64,000 nt of DNA, taken from the NCBI RefSeq assembly GCF_029167235.1, contig NZ_JARFTR010000287.1, positions 1 through 64,000 of the forward strand. The letters are read 5' to 3'. Source of the DNA: Kamptonema sp. UHCC 0994. Lineage in GTDB: Bacteria; Cyanobacteriota; Cyanobacteriia; Cyanobacteriales; Microcoleaceae. The notes below the pieces were generated by a model that made no database searches, was not told where the DNA came from, and saw only the letters and a program-made list of their open reading frames with translations. Positions 1 through 8,638 of the stretch are shown here, piece by piece. The number at the start of each line of letters is the position of its first letter. The first letter of the stretch is position 1. The position numbers were made by a program, and so were the translations under genes.

Positions 1-890
1 CTCTCCCAGTCCCCCCATCTCCCTCTCTCCCCTTCTCCCCCTCTTTCAAACCTTCTAAGAGATGAAAAACTGATAAATTCCGAGCGCATAGAACCCGATT
101 TAAGGTTAAGGAAAGTGGCAAACTTACGTAAGTCCTTCGTCAGAGTGAGACGGAATAGATAGTCAGCAATGATGGAGGCAATCGCCTGATTAATTGTGAG
201 ACTTTGAGCGTTAATAGTGGCTAATTCAGCACAAGATAAATGGGAAGAAGCTAGTTCTTCAGGCTGCGATTCTATCAAATTGGGGCACTGCAAAATAGGA
301 GAGGGTAGCGCTCCCATAATGCCTGTTTTCTCGAACTGTTCTAGGTGAGGAATTAACCCCTCAGCACAATTATGACTACCTAGTAGAATTTGACCGCTAT
401 CAAAGTTATTGCCAGCATCAAGATACCAGATACTGGGAATCTCCGAGTGGTGGTTATTTTCTAGTGTTTTGCCGAGGGAACGACGAGCCGCACTATTGTC
501 AACACAGCCAATGATAATTACCAAATCATTCCAGTAAGATTTTACCAATTTGGGGTCAAAATAGTCAGGAATTGCACTAATTTCTAGCCCCCGGGTCAGA
601 TTGTAACGCAAAGCAAGAGTAGCGGCTTTATTCAGTCCGAGTTCGGATTGACAAAATCTCTGCCTGCCCAAGTTTTTCTCTTCAACAATGTCAGGGTCAA
701 CAAAGGCAACATTGACATTTTTACCAAGTTGTTTGAAAACGTAAGCTAATCGTGCTAAACTTTCAGCTATATATGAGCCAGTGCCGCCACAGCCAACGAG
801 CCACAAGTGAAGGTGAGAGTAATCTTTGAGTAGGAGAGGAGTGGAATTCGCGTACTCAAAGTCGAGGTTTAAGGGAGTTTTGGTAAGCAT
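1..890 (-). CDS. PRTRC system ThiF-family (E1-like) protein, partial at left edge
   Basis: An open frame starts at ATG 890 and stays open to base 1, so the C-terminus is outside the window. The N-terminal half has a Rossmann nucleotide-binding signature (LWLVGCGGTGSY, about residues 29-40) followed by an acidic strand (VAFVDPDIVEEKNLGRQ), as in ThiF/MoeB/E1 adenylating enzymes. By family it would adenylate the C-terminus of a ubiquitin-like protein. It overlaps the end of the PRTRC A gene by 35 bp, so the two are probably co-translated. The last visible codons are a G/E/R-rich low-complexity tail from an AG-rich tract, unlike the rest of the protein, and may be a repeat expansion. The E1-like assignment is firm; the PRTRC subtype rests on the neighbours. 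Confidence 0.85.
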   Translation of the reverse strand, partial: MLTKTPLNLDFEYANSTPLLLKDYSHLHLWLVGCGGTGSYIAESLARLAYVFKQLGKNVNVAFVDPDIVEEKNLGRQRFCQSELGLNKAATLALRYNLTRGLEISAIPDYFDPKLVKSYWNDLVIIIGCVDNSAARRSLGKTLENNHHSEIPSIWYLDAGNNFDSGQILLGSHNCAEGLIPHLEQFEKTGIMGALPSPILQCPNLIESQPEELASSHLSCAELATINAQSLTINQAIASIIADYLFRLTLTKDLRKFATFLNLKSGSMRSEFISFSSLRRFERGGEGERGRWGDWE

Positions 891-1494
891 CCGTGATAAA
901 ATATGGTAGAGCAAATACAGAAGTAGCTTTAATTAAGCTATAGTGTCCAAAAATTCCGATTCTGACTAAAATCTCAGGATTCAAAGTATTAACTTTACCC
1001 AAGACTGCATAGAGTCGAAACCCGCGCTCGTCAGCATCATCTGTGCTGCTAAAGAAAGCAGGCAATTCTCCGTGAGAGTGGCACTCAATTAAGGCAGTTG
1101 AGTAGGATAAAGTATCGAGAGGTTGGCAGCTTGTTCGTGTAGTGGTTTGGAGGGGAATTGTCAGTTGCCATTGATTGTTACTATCAAGGGATAGGTGAAA
1201 TAAAACCTCTGTGAGATTGCCACTATTATCTTTGCTAAATGCAGCTTTTGTGCATATAGAAAGGACTAATTCTAATGGTACTGAATGAGTATCAAGGTGC
1301 AAGTACGGTTCTATAGATGGTAATCCTTTGATAGTATTGGGCATTGAATTTGCCACAGGAATCATTGCCTCTAGTCCAGGGCGAACTGAACGCACAAATA
1401 CGCCGTTAGAGGCTGTAACGTATTCACAGAATACTCCAGTAGCAATGGGAGGTAGGGGAATAGAGGCATGAATGTGGCTAAAGAGTTTTAGCAT
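856..1494 (-). CDS. PRTRC system protein A (JAB/MPN-like)
   Basis: A 212-residue protein. Near residues 136-155 it carries ECHSHGELPAFFSSTDDAD, which matches the JAMM metal-binding pattern (E, then HxH, then S and D about 10 residues on) of JAB-domain isopeptidases and of PRTRC protein A. Such enzymes remove ubiquitin-like tags; here the likely partners are the adjacent E1-like protein and the small protein C upstream. It lies 62 bp after PRTRC B and overlaps the ThiF-like gene by 35 bp on the same strand, so it is part of one transcription unit. Peptidase activity is inferred from the motif only. Confidence 0.85.
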   Translation of the reverse strand: MLKLFSHIHASIPLPPIATGVFCEYVTASNGVFVRSVRPGLEAMIPVANSMPNTIKGLPSIEPYLHLDTHSVPLELVLSICTKAAFSKDNSGNLTEVLFHLSLDSNNQWQLTIPLQTTTRTSCQPLDTLSYSTALIECHSHGELPAFFSSTDDADERGFRLYAVLGKVNTLNPEILVRIGIFGHYSLIKATSVFALPYFITDAYQNSLKPRL

Positions 1495-1556
1495 TAAATT
1501 AAAGTTCGTGTTTGAAGGAGAAATGTTGAGTACAATTCCTACCTAGAATCTTTAAT

Positions 1557-2264
1557 TTAGGTAGGGTTAGCAATCAATAGGAACTGTTCTATTAAAGAGT
1601 TAATTGACTGGTTATACCTGCTCTCAACTAAATCTTTAACAGGATAGGAACGCCTTTTTCTGAAGGCTAAACTTTTCAGATGTTCTCTGATATCTTGGGG
1701 AAACTTTCGGCTTTTTTGGCTGGACAAGTCAGCATTGAAAGGAGTAGTGATGAAGGTTTGCCAAGCAATATCAATGGTTTGGGTTGAAGCAACAGGTGGA
1801 GTATTTTGACCCCAGCAAATTAAACCGTTTGGGTGGATATTTGGTAAGGGAGTATGGTAAGCTTTCGCCTCTGGGTTGAAGTTGGCGACATCAGTTGCAA
1901 ATACCCAATATTGAGTGTTCTGTCCTACCAATACCAAAGCGGTTAGCGGAATAGTAATCGGTTCAATATCATCAAAGTGGAGGTTATATTGGGTAGGAGG
2001 TATGAATTTTACTACCCAATTTCCTTGAGAGTTAGTTCCCCATCTTATCACCCCTGGAGGCATCCAACCTGTATCAATTGGCTCGTGAGAAAATGCAGTT
2101 CTTAAACTGACAGAGGAGAGTAGTTTGTAGTGTTCTTTTGTCCCTTCTCGATAATGGAACAAGTATTGTTCTTTGATGAACAGTAATTCAGCATCAATTT
2201 CTGTTAGCTGTCGGGGAGCTATTTGCAGAATTTCACGGAAGAGTTCTCCTGATAAGTGTTGCAT
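1557..2264 (-). CDS. PRTRC system protein B
   Basis: A 235-residue soluble protein with no membrane segment. It has the layout I associate with PRTRC B: a tryptophan-containing middle (GWMPPGVIRWG), a hydrophobic strand pair (TALVLVGQNTQYWVFATD), then a conserved block (LPNIHPNGLICWG) and a basic C-terminal region. Its molecular role is unknown. It lies between DUF3768 and PRTRC A on the same strand. Assignment rests on these patterns and on the flanking JAB and E1-like genes. Confidence 0.75.
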   Translation of the reverse strand: MQHLSGELFREILQIAPRQLTEIDAELLFIKEQYLFHYREGTKEHYKLLSSVSLRTAFSHEPIDTGWMPPGVIRWGTNSQGNWVVKFIPPTQYNLHFDDIEPITIPLTALVLVGQNTQYWVFATDVANFNPEAKAYHTPLPNIHPNGLICWGQNTPPVASTQTIDIAWQTFITTPFNADLSSQKSRKFPQDIREHLKSLAFRKRRSYPVKDLVESRYNQSINSLIEQFLLIANPT

Positions 2265-2330
2265 AATAGCTTAAAATTGATAGAGGTTATAGAGCTAACC
2301 CGATAGGTAAGGTTAGCTCCTAGTTGGAAA

Positions 2331-2687
2331 TTAGTATTCGTCTGATTTCATTAGAGTAGCAACTCTCCAAGTTTTATCCGGGTCTTCTGGACATTCTGAA
2401 CCCACCTCTCGATTTTCCACCCAAGCTTTTCTGTCAAAATAATCAATTTTGAAAAAGTAGTTTCTGCTATCAAGTTGAATAGCAAGAAAATCTCGTTCTC
2501 CGTAGGGGTTGTTGCCAGATTCAAAACTGTTAAAATCTCTTACTAATTGCAGTAACTTTTGTTGCTGTTCAGAAGGAAGAGCTTTTACAGCTTGAGTAAT
2601 CCGAATTTCACCAATGTTTCTATTTCCTTGACGTAATTGGTCATTGAGACGTGCAATTCTTTCGGCTGTTGTTAGAGTTTCATTCAT
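2331..2687 (-). CDS. DUF3768 family protein
   Basis: A 118-residue protein if ATG 2687 is used, where IARLNDQLRQ follows closely; an earlier ATG at 2723 would add a non-conserved leader. The sequence shows typical DUF3768 landmarks: LNDxLRQ at the start, NPYGERDF near the middle, FKIDYFD, and a DPDKTWRVATLMKSDEY ending. DUF3768 proteins occur in plasmid and integrative-element clusters; their function is unknown. It sits inside the PRTRC cassette, 66 bp upstream of protein B on the same strand. Confidence 0.8.
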   Translation of the reverse strand: MNETLTTAERIARLNDQLRQGNRNIGEIRITQAVKALPSEQQQKLLQLVRDFNSFESGNNPYGERDFLAIQLDSRNYFFKIDYFDRKAWVENREVGSECPEDPDKTWRVATLMKSDEY

Positions 2688-2889
2688 GCTTAAGACCTCA
2701 ATTTTCAATAACAACAACCGCACTAGCGGTTGCTGCGAAGTTCAGAGTCTTTATATGGATTACCTAAATGTTTGCTATACACCAGGTTGACTAGGCGGAA
2801 GCTTACCAGTATCCATTTGTAGCAATCATTTGGGTAAACGATATTAGACCTGAAAGTCTCACTCGTAATTATTCGGATTCACGGATAAC

Positions 2890-3687
2890 TCAAATTGACA
2901 AAGTGCTTTTGTTCCAGAGATCAAGAATTTCCTGAAAATGTTGATAGCGGTTAGTAGCAAGCCAGTCTATAACCTGTTGAGCTTGGGTTATTAATTCTTT
3001 AGCACTTTGCCATTGCGCTGATAAAGATATCAAGTTTTCGACAGTCCATTCTCTAAATTGATACTCGTCTTGAGCACAGCCGTCTAGCCAAATATTACCT
3101 GTTGAATAATTGAGGAAACTTAGTGCAATTGGCACCGATTTTTTGGGAGAGTCAGCCAGAGAGCAAAGCTCTTGGAATTGCATATGATTGATACTATCGG
3201 GTGATAGAATGTGAGAAAATAAAACCTTAAATTCCTCTTCATACCAACCTTGTGCGTCATTTTCAGTTAGCCAATCTAGTCCTTTAGAAGTTAGAGGCAA
3301 CAAGATTTGCCACTCAGGGGCTAATGACTCAATATCATAATCTTCATAGCTCAACCAATCTAAACCCCAAGGCTCTATTAGGAGTTCGTCGAGGCGTTCT
3401 TCTTGGGCTATTTCTAATTGCCAGGGGCTGATAGGGATAAGTTCTGTTTCGTCAAGCCGACTGAAAAATTCTAATTCGCGGGGGCTATGAATGTCAGGAC
3501 TATCAGAGTAAATAGAACTGGTACTGGTGGCAAATTCAGTTGGAAAAAAGTGTTGGTAAAGATTGATAATTTGAGCACTATTGAGCGTTTGCTGGAGAAA
3601 TTCAATCGCTTCAATTGGCTTGGGTACTGGGTAGGAGTGTCGCAAACCAGCGATGGCTTGCGACACAGATAAAAAGGTTGCAGGCAT
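2890..3687 (-). CDS. PRTRC cassette protein, possibly protein F
   Basis: A 265-residue acidic protein rich in tryptophan and aromatic residues (DWLSYEDYDIES, WQILLPLTSKGLDWL, ALSFLNYSTGNIWLDGC). No catalytic motif is visible. Its stop overlaps no gene, but its ATG at 3687 abuts the stop of the ubiquitin-like gene upstream, which implies translational coupling. Position in the cassette suggests PRTRC protein F; the similarity is too weak for me to be sure from sequence alone. Confidence 0.55.
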   Translation of the reverse strand: MPATFLSVSQAIAGLRHSYPVPKPIEAIEFLQQTLNSAQIINLYQHFFPTEFATSTSSIYSDSPDIHSPRELEFFSRLDETELIPISPWQLEIAQEERLDELLIEPWGLDWLSYEDYDIESLAPEWQILLPLTSKGLDWLTENDAQGWYEEEFKVLFSHILSPDSINHMQFQELCSLADSPKKSVPIALSFLNYSTGNIWLDGCAQDEYQFREWTVENLISLSAQWQSAKELITQAQQVIDWLATNRYQHFQEILDLWNKSTLSI

Positions 3688-4238
3688 TAAAAATTAAGGG
3701 GAATTTGGGGATGTACAGCCGCTGGCGCAAGTTGCATTTTTTTGAGAGTTGCTTTAAATTTCTGTAGTTCTTCTTCACCTCTTGCTATTGCTTGAGAGAT
3801 TTCTTGAGTGCGACTTGCTAAGGTTAGCGGAGTAACATAACCGTTGATAGATTCACATTGGAGAGCCCAAGTGAGTTGGACAGCTTGATTTGGTTCTTCT
3901 GGTGCTACCATAAGTGAGGCGAGTGGGGAATGGGGAATTGGGAGTGGGGGTGAGGAGGAGAGTGGGAGAAAGGGAGTGGGGGAGAGGATTTGATGAGTTT
4001 TTATCTGGCATTGAAATACAGAATTGTTATGCAGTACGGATAGTTCTTTTTGCGACTCTTCTACACCTTTTGTCTTGGCTTGTTTGATGATTTTAATGGG
4101 TTGACCTGCTTTTCTTTCAATCGTAGCTTCGCTTAATTCCGGGAAGTAAGGAAGCAGGACTTCGAGTAATTTTTCATCATTTGAAGTAATTTCGTTGGGC
4201 AGTTCAATTTGTCTGCCTTCGTATTCTATTAGACTCAT
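3687..4238 (-). CDS. PRTRC system protein C-like (ubiquitin-like), with low-complexity insert
   Basis: A 183-residue protein. The first 55 residues (IEYEGRQIELPNEI, then LLEVLLPYFPELSEATIE, then a basic stretch) resemble PRTRC protein C, a short beta-grasp ubiquitin-like protein normally of about 70 residues. Residues about 80-113 are a serine/proline-rich run that corresponds to an imperfect CT-rich tandem repeat at roughly 3925-3985, apparently a repeat expansion kept in frame. The C-terminal part is charged and helical. It would be the substrate of the E1-like and JAB-like proteins in this cassette; this is inference from family and context. Confidence 0.65.
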   Translation of the reverse strand: MSLIEYEGRQIELPNEITSNDEKLLEVLLPYFPELSEATIERKAGQPIKIIKQAKTKGVEESQKELSVLHNNSVFQCQIKTHQILSPTPFLPLSSSPPLPIPHSPLASLMVAPEEPNQAVQLTWALQCESINGYVTPLTLASRTQEISQAIARGEEELQKFKATLKKMQLAPAAVHPQIPLNF

Positions 4239-4249
4239 TTTTTACCTCT

Positions 4250-4720
4250 TTAAAACAAGGAAATTTGGACTCCGATTTCACCCTTATTGACGGGGGAATC
4301 AGTAGGCTTTTGAGGAGTTTGTTTAGCTTTCTTGCGGGGTTGACTAACAGCAGAGCGAATTTGAGCACTCACTTTTCGGTTAGGTAGGTTGAAGGCTAAC
4401 CGCTGGAGCAATTCTTGTAAAGCACTTGGCCAAGTTCCAATTGAGTTCTCTCTAACTTGTGTTAATAGTGGTAAGTCGTCGTGGCTCGTTGCTGTAATTT
4501 CTACGATTCGCCCTTCTGGATGCCCGTCCTCTGGTCGCATAATAATGTGGATTTTGACTGTGCAAAGATTGAATTCATAAGGTTCTGATTCTCCTTCATT
4601 AAGTAAGTCAGGATTCTGTGAAATTTTTTCAGTTTCGTTGATAGTTTCACCCACCTTTTGAGCAGGTGAAAACTGGATTTCCTCTACAGTTGCTTCGGAA
4701 TTTGGTTCTATTTGGGTCAT
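4250..4720 (-). CDS. PRTRC system protein E-like
   Basis: A 156-residue protein, first gene of the minus-strand cassette and 11 bp upstream of the ubiquitin-like gene. It has an acidic N-terminal leader, a central strand-rich part (LCTVKIHIIMRPED, GRIVEITATSHDDLPLL), a helical WPSALQELLQRLAF segment and a lysine-rich tail ending in ISLF. A strand-rich core, basic tail and terminal LF dipeptide are what I recall of PRTRC protein E. No enzymatic motif is seen. The assignment is tentative. Confidence 0.5.
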   Translation of the reverse strand: MTQIEPNSEATVEEIQFSPAQKVGETINETEKISQNPDLLNEGESEPYEFNLCTVKIHIIMRPEDGHPEGRIVEITATSHDDLPLLTQVRENSIGTWPSALQELLQRLAFNLPNRKVSAQIRSAVSQPRKKAKQTPQKPTDSPVNKGEIGVQISLF

Positions 4721-4835
4721 GGCTGGGTTCGCAGTACAAGCAAGTGCCGCTTATTCTCAAAAATTGCCGCGATCGCGGCCCTGCTTAAAAATTTAGTAGA
4801 GTTTTAAATAGCCCTTAGCCAAGGGCTTGACATTA

Positions 4836-4890
4836 GGTTAGCGGAGGTAATACAATTAAATCATTGATAGACAACTTATCTCCGCTAACC
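4836..4890. promoter_or_regulatory. Inverted repeat in the divergent promoter region
   Basis: GGTTAGCGGAG (4836-4846) is repeated in inverted form as CTCCGCTAACC (4880-4890), ending 5 bp before the ATG at 4896. The pair lies between the divergent PRTRC cassette and the plus-strand gene at 4896, and the right arm covers the usual ribosome-binding position. It could be an operator or an mRNA hairpin that masks the start. A further GGTTAGCGGAG copy occurs at about 3822 inside the PRTRC C gene. Confidence 0.5.
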
Positions 4891-4895
4891 AGTCT

Positions 4896-5396
4896 ATGAA
4901 CCCCATCCAGCAAAGAATCCAGCACATCCGCTCTCAGATCCAACTCCTACAAGCAGAAGGAGAAGTAGCACCGGAGTGCGTCTGGATCTCCCGGTTTAGT
5001 GCTCGCAATCGACCAGGAGGCAAGGTTTATCACTATTACAAGCTGATGCAGGAACAGGATCACAAGGTTAAGCAACTGTGCTATTTGGGTAAGCCTTCCA
5101 ATCCAAAGTACAAGCGTTGGTTAGCGGCGATCGAGCGGCGCAACCAGATTCAGGAATTAGAAGCGATCGCCAAACGGTTACAGCGCCAGTTAGTTAACGA
5201 AGATTCTGCGCCGTTAGAGGGCATGAGCCAGAGTCAAGCGAAAGTTACTCCGCTAACTAATCTCATTGCCAAACTTCAACCTCTTTTAACTAGAAAGAAG
5301 CCTGGGAAAATTAGCATGGTCAGCAGCGAGGTGGAATTATTGTTGTCACTTATAAAACAACATTCTCATGAGTTCTCTGCACAAATAATCTATTAG
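4896..5396 (+). CDS. Hypothetical protein with coiled coil
   Basis: A 166-residue basic protein. An N-terminal helix (IQQRIQHIRSQIQLLQ) leads to a compact core (VWISRFSARNRPGGKVYHYYKLM, then CYLGKPSNPKYKRW), followed by a coiled-coil helix with Q/E/A heptads. The core looks like a small DNA- or RNA-associated fold, but I do not recognise a named family with confidence. It is transcribed divergently from the PRTRC cassette and has an inverted repeat directly upstream. Confidence 0.7.
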   Translation: MNPIQQRIQHIRSQIQLLQAEGEVAPECVWISRFSARNRPGGKVYHYYKLMQEQDHKVKQLCYLGKPSNPKYKRWLAAIERRNQIQELEAIAKRLQRQLVNEDSAPLEGMSQSQAKVTPLTNLIAKLQPLLTRKKPGKISMVSSEVELLLSLIKQHSHEFSAQIIY

Positions 5397-5531
5397 CTAT
5401 CTATGTTTGTGGAGCAATACTAGCAGCGTATTTACCAACAAATTCCTTAATTAATTTGCATGAAATGTTGACTTAAATTGTAATACACATCGGAAAATTA
5501 ATTCACTTTTTGTGTTCAATATCTCACTCCA

Positions 5532-6092
5532 ATGGAACAACAATTAGAACTATTCTCAATTTCTCAAATCCGTCAGAGTAATGTAACGCGTCATCCTCAA
5601 TTGGTGATGAGTGCTGAAGCGCTACTCCAATGGAAGCAACGGATATTTGAGCATCAACAATCAGCCAAGGTTGAACAATTACAGCAGGGGACTTTGTTTG
5701 AGATTGCTGCTAATCCTTATGATTCCAATGAAATAAACCCCTTCGGCTTGCAATTCCAAAACCTTTCCTGTCTCGAACTGCCCGACCCTGGCGATCGCAC
5801 TTGTCTCTATTTCGTTGTTGACAATACTTTGCCACTATTGCTGTATGTGGGGGAAACAGAGCTTACGCCTAAACAACGGTGGGTTAATCACTATTGCCAT
5901 CGCTACATTTTTCACTACATTGAACTGCACCGACGCTATTCCTTTGATGTGGCTGTTGGGATTGCTTTTTTGTATGGAGCTCCGAGCGATCGTAAAGAGC
6001 GGCTGAAGTTAGAATCTGACTTAATTTATAAGTGGAAGTCGCCCTTTAACAAAGAGTGTTGGCAGTGGTGGGGTCAGCCTTTTAGTAAATAG
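5532..6092 (+). CDS. GIY-YIG-like nuclease, copy 1
   Basis: A 186-residue protein. Residues about 90-165 read CLYFVVDN, then LLLYVGETE, a basic helix (PKQRWVNHY), and later a glutamate-containing helix (LKLESDLIYKW) with a terminal FNKECWQWWGQPF. This is the order of a GIY-YIG nuclease fold: two strands, Arg helix, metal-binding Glu. A near-identical copy lies at 38996-39568 on the other strand. The first 75 residues are a variable linker. Target and role are unknown; it could belong to a mobile element or plasmid maintenance. Confidence 0.75.
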   Translation: MEQQLELFSISQIRQSNVTRHPQLVMSAEALLQWKQRIFEHQQSAKVEQLQQGTLFEIAANPYDSNEINPFGLQFQNLSCLELPDPGDRTCLYFVVDNTLPLLLYVGETELTPKQRWVNHYCHRYIFHYIELHRRYSFDVAVGIAFLYGAPSDRKERLKLESDLIYKWKSPFNKECWQWWGQPFSK

Positions 6093-6258
6093 GGTTTGTG
6101 GCAGGTTTGTTTGCATTTGCTGAAAAAGTAAATCGACAAGCTACACAGCTTGATAATTAGTTAGTAGTTTCGTCGTGGCGCGGGCGTTGTGTGCGAGTCC
6201 CTTGTCGTCCGTGTTGGCATAGTAGCAACAAATCGCCACGATCGCTGCGCTAGCCCTG

Positions 6259-6706
6259 CACCGGCACCGGTTACGATCGCGGACACATTGTCCCCAGTGG
6301 CGATCGCACCAAAACCAAAGCAGATAACTCGGCTACTTTCCTGATGAGCAATATGATGCCCCAGGTGCCGGAACTCAACCGTGAGGTGTGGCGCGAATTT
6401 GAGGAGTATTGCCGCCTGCTTATTTCTTTCGGCAAAGAACTCTACATAGTGGCGGGGCCTTATGGGAAAAAGGGAGCGATCGCAAACGGTAAAGTTACCG
6501 TTCCTTCTCACAACTGGAAAGCGGTGCTCGTCCTTGACCGTCCGGGTCGCGGACTGAGTGGAGTCACAGCCCAAAGCCAAACAATTGCAGTGTGGATGCC
6601 CAACGATAAAGCGATCGCCTCTGGAATCAGAATTCTACTTCTCCATCAGATTTACCCTGCCCGAAATTCATGGAGTTTGTCCTTTTGTTCATCTTCTATT
6701 ATTTGA
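6259..6706 (+). pseudogene. Decayed NucA-type DNA/RNA endonuclease fragment
   Basis: The frame from about 6260 reads GTGYDRGHIVPSGDRT, then NSATFLMSNMMPQVPELN and later AVWMPNDKAI. It matches the catalytic core of the complete nuclease at 49834-50706, including the DRGH histidine motif. No signal peptide or N-terminal third is present upstream, and similarity ends near 6630, after which the frame runs into unrelated sequence. It is therefore a 5'- and 3'-truncated remnant. A short product starting at 6344 is possible but would lack the catalytic histidine. Confidence 0.8.
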
Positions 6707-6970
6707 AAATTTTCCATGTCCGATCCTCAAGTGGGTATCCAAAAGTTCCAACTTTTGCTCTAGCGTCCACCGCTGCCTCGGTTGCAGGATGAGTTCGCCG
6801 TTGTAGTAACTCGCTCCTTCGGGTTCCCACAATTCCTCCGGTGCGGTGTTGGGGTCTGCTCGGAAGTCGGGGCAAGTATCGGTGTTGGGGCCCGTCGGAT
6901 GGACTGCACAGAGGAGGTATAGGTTGCGGGCGTAGAGGAGACAGCGATCGCACTCGGGGAGTTTGGGCAT
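6689..6970 (-). CDS. Small cysteine-containing cyanobacterial protein, altered C-terminus
   Basis: A 93-residue protein starting MPKLPECDRCLLYARN, with a CxxC pair (residues 7 and 10) and two further cysteines (LLCAVHPTGPNTDTCPDF), then ELWEPEGASYYNGEL and LLDTH. I recognise this as a common small cyanobacterial family of unknown function that may bind a metal through its cysteines. Family members as I recall end soon after LLDTH with a TG-C motif; here it continues into unrelated residues at the junction with the nuclease remnant, so the last 12 or so residues are probably not native. Confidence 0.7.
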   Translation of the reverse strand: MPKLPECDRCLLYARNLYLLCAVHPTGPNTDTCPDFRADPNTAPEELWEPEGASYYNGELILQPRQRWTLEQKLELLDTHLRIGHGKFSNNRR

Positions 6971-7220
6971 GGTGGGGGTGTTGGGTTTGGGTTTGGGTTT
7001 AGTTTCCCAAAAATTGAGGTGTTAGTGGTGATCGCAATATTCAAAACGGCTAATCAAATCCAAGCGCGATCGCAATAATAATTAGCCCATCGCTGTTTAG
7101 GCTCGCGCTTTGTTTTTCCTTTGATATTGGTTTATTCTGTCACAGCTTCTCAACATTGAGATGATTCGTTGAGAATATGTCGCTCAACTTCACTCAATTT
7201 TTTGGCTTCCATGGAGTACA

Positions 7221-7788
7221 TGTAGTGACCTGCAATCATAAACGCTCAGACCTGCAATCAAGACTTTTGTGAGCCAGGATTAACTGCAACTATAATTGTG
7301 CTTCAGCCAGGATTAATTGCAACTGAGACTGCAATCATCGGTTTCAGCCAGGATTATTTGCAACTGACAGATATCCAAGTAATGAAACTCGTTGCGATCG
7401 CACGATATGTTGCCTTTGATTTATTTACCGGGTTTCGTTACTAAATTTAAGGTCACAACTGGCGAGATTTGAGGAAGGGTTGGGATGGTAAAAAAAAGGA
7501 GCGTTTTCTTTACTGTCAGTTGCAGTTACTTTTAGCGCTATATTTTTCATCGGGGAGCAATTTATCAGGTCGCTTATAGCTGAATTGGCGACTGTACAGT
7601 TGTTTGAGGTAGCTCAAAGTTTAGTTGCAGTTAATCCTGGTTGAAGTGGATGATTGCAGTCTCGGTTGCAGTTAATCCTGGCTCAGTTGCAATTAATCCT
7701 GGCTGAAGCACAATTATAGTTGCAATTAATCCTGGCTCACAAAAGTTTTGATTGCAGGTTTGAGCGTTTATGATTGCAGGTCGCTACA
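7221..7788. mobile_element. 568-bp non-autonomous transposon with about 150-bp terminal inverted repeats
   Basis: The left arm begins TGTAGTGACCTGCAATC at 7221, and the right arm read on the minus strand begins TGTAGCGACCTGCAATC at 7788. The two arms match for about 150 bp and contain repeats of the unit CCAGGATTAATTGCAACT. The element is flanked on both sides by the same hexamer AGTACA (7215-7220 and 7789-7794), a target-site duplication. The centre holds no credible coding region, so it must be mobilised in trans. Its insertion truncates the gene at 7784-8638. Confidence 0.85.
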
Positions 7789-8638
7789 AGTACAGATCGT
7801 TCAGCACAGCCTTGACGTTGGCAAATTGAAAATACTCCGTCAGCGTGCCAATGCGAAAATTAAACGCCTTGTAGCGGTGCTTAAAATACAATTCCACATT
7901 CCCCCGGTGTTCCCAAAATCCCAGCAGGTTAACCATCACATCCGAGTAATGAACTCTCAAATCTCGCTGCACTTCTGCAATTCTCTCCTCAATTAATCGT
8001 GTCGTTACACCGATTTTGTAGAAGATTTTACCATCAGCTTTAACCTCTAGGAAATACAGCGAATTTAACAGAATGCGCCGAAACTGTGCGCGGTAAATCT
8101 TCAAATCAGCGAGTCTTTCATTCAAACAGGAAAGTCCAGCAGCAACGGCCACTTCTACCGATTGCTCTAACCTCACTAACTCTGATAATAACAAGGGTTC
8201 TTGGACTTGATTGAACAACGCCAGGGGCAACGCCGCGACGGGGATTTTACCGAGGTTCGTAAAATCATAAAATTTCTCATCTTCTGATTGCAATAACCCC
8301 TTTAATTCCCATCGAAAACTAATCAAATCTCTGGGAATGGGACGGTCACTAACGCCGTACTCTTTCCACAGCACTTTCAACTGTTCCAATTCCTCACCTT
8401 TGAGTTGGATATTGAAATTGTCGTAGAGAGGTAGCGAGGGAAACGCTTTAGTTTTAATCCGCTGAGAAACGGGCTTACAAGTTTCCCCGGTGTGAGCGAA
8501 ATGATGTTCTTTTATGTTCCCTTTTTTTGCTGTAAGTTCGCCACCGCAGTAAAGGCAAGTTAGCTGAGTTTTTCCGCGCACGACTTCATCAACACTCACC
8601 AGTTCGCCACCGGGAGCAACACCAAATTTCAGCCACAT
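7784..8638 (-). CDS. CoiA-like zinc finger plus T5orf172/GIY-YIG protein, C-terminus truncated by insertion
   Basis: A 284-residue protein. Residues 20-60 (CLYCGGELTAKKGN, then EHHFAHTGETC) form a CoiA-like zinc-binding region seen in proteins that handle incoming DNA. Residues 195-280 (SLYFLEVKADGKIFYKIGVT, then RIAEVQ and VELYFKHRYK) look like a T5orf172-type GIY-YIG domain. The present stop lies inside the transposon at 7221-7788. Removing the element and one AGTACA copy restores the frame for about 22 further residues (DLYSMEAKKLSEVERHIL and on) to a TGA near 7155. The loss is short and the product may still work. Confidence 0.75.
   Translation of the reverse strand: MWLKFGVAPGGELVSVDEVVRGKTQLTCLYCGGELTAKKGNIKEHHFAHTGETCKPVSQRIKTKAFPSLPLYDNFNIQLKGEELEQLKVLWKEYGVSDRPIPRDLISFRWELKGLLQSEDEKFYDFTNLGKIPVAALPLALFNQVQEPLLLSELVRLEQSVEVAVAAGLSCLNERLADLKIYRAQFRRILLNSLYFLEVKADGKIFYKIGVTTRLIEERIAEVQRDLRVHYSDVMVNLLGFWEHRGNVELYFKHRYKAFNFRIGTLTEYFQFANVKAVLNDLYL

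Noticed and set aside
6760-7044. Overlapping minus-strand frames rich in proline and threonine
   Set aside because: They are shadow frames over the small cysteine protein at 6689-6970; their composition is not protein-like.
7221-7788. The repeated CCAGGATTAATTGCAACT units as a CRISPR array
   Set aside because: The units are not evenly spaced, no unique spacers of constant size occur, and the inverted arrangement with target duplication shows a transposon.
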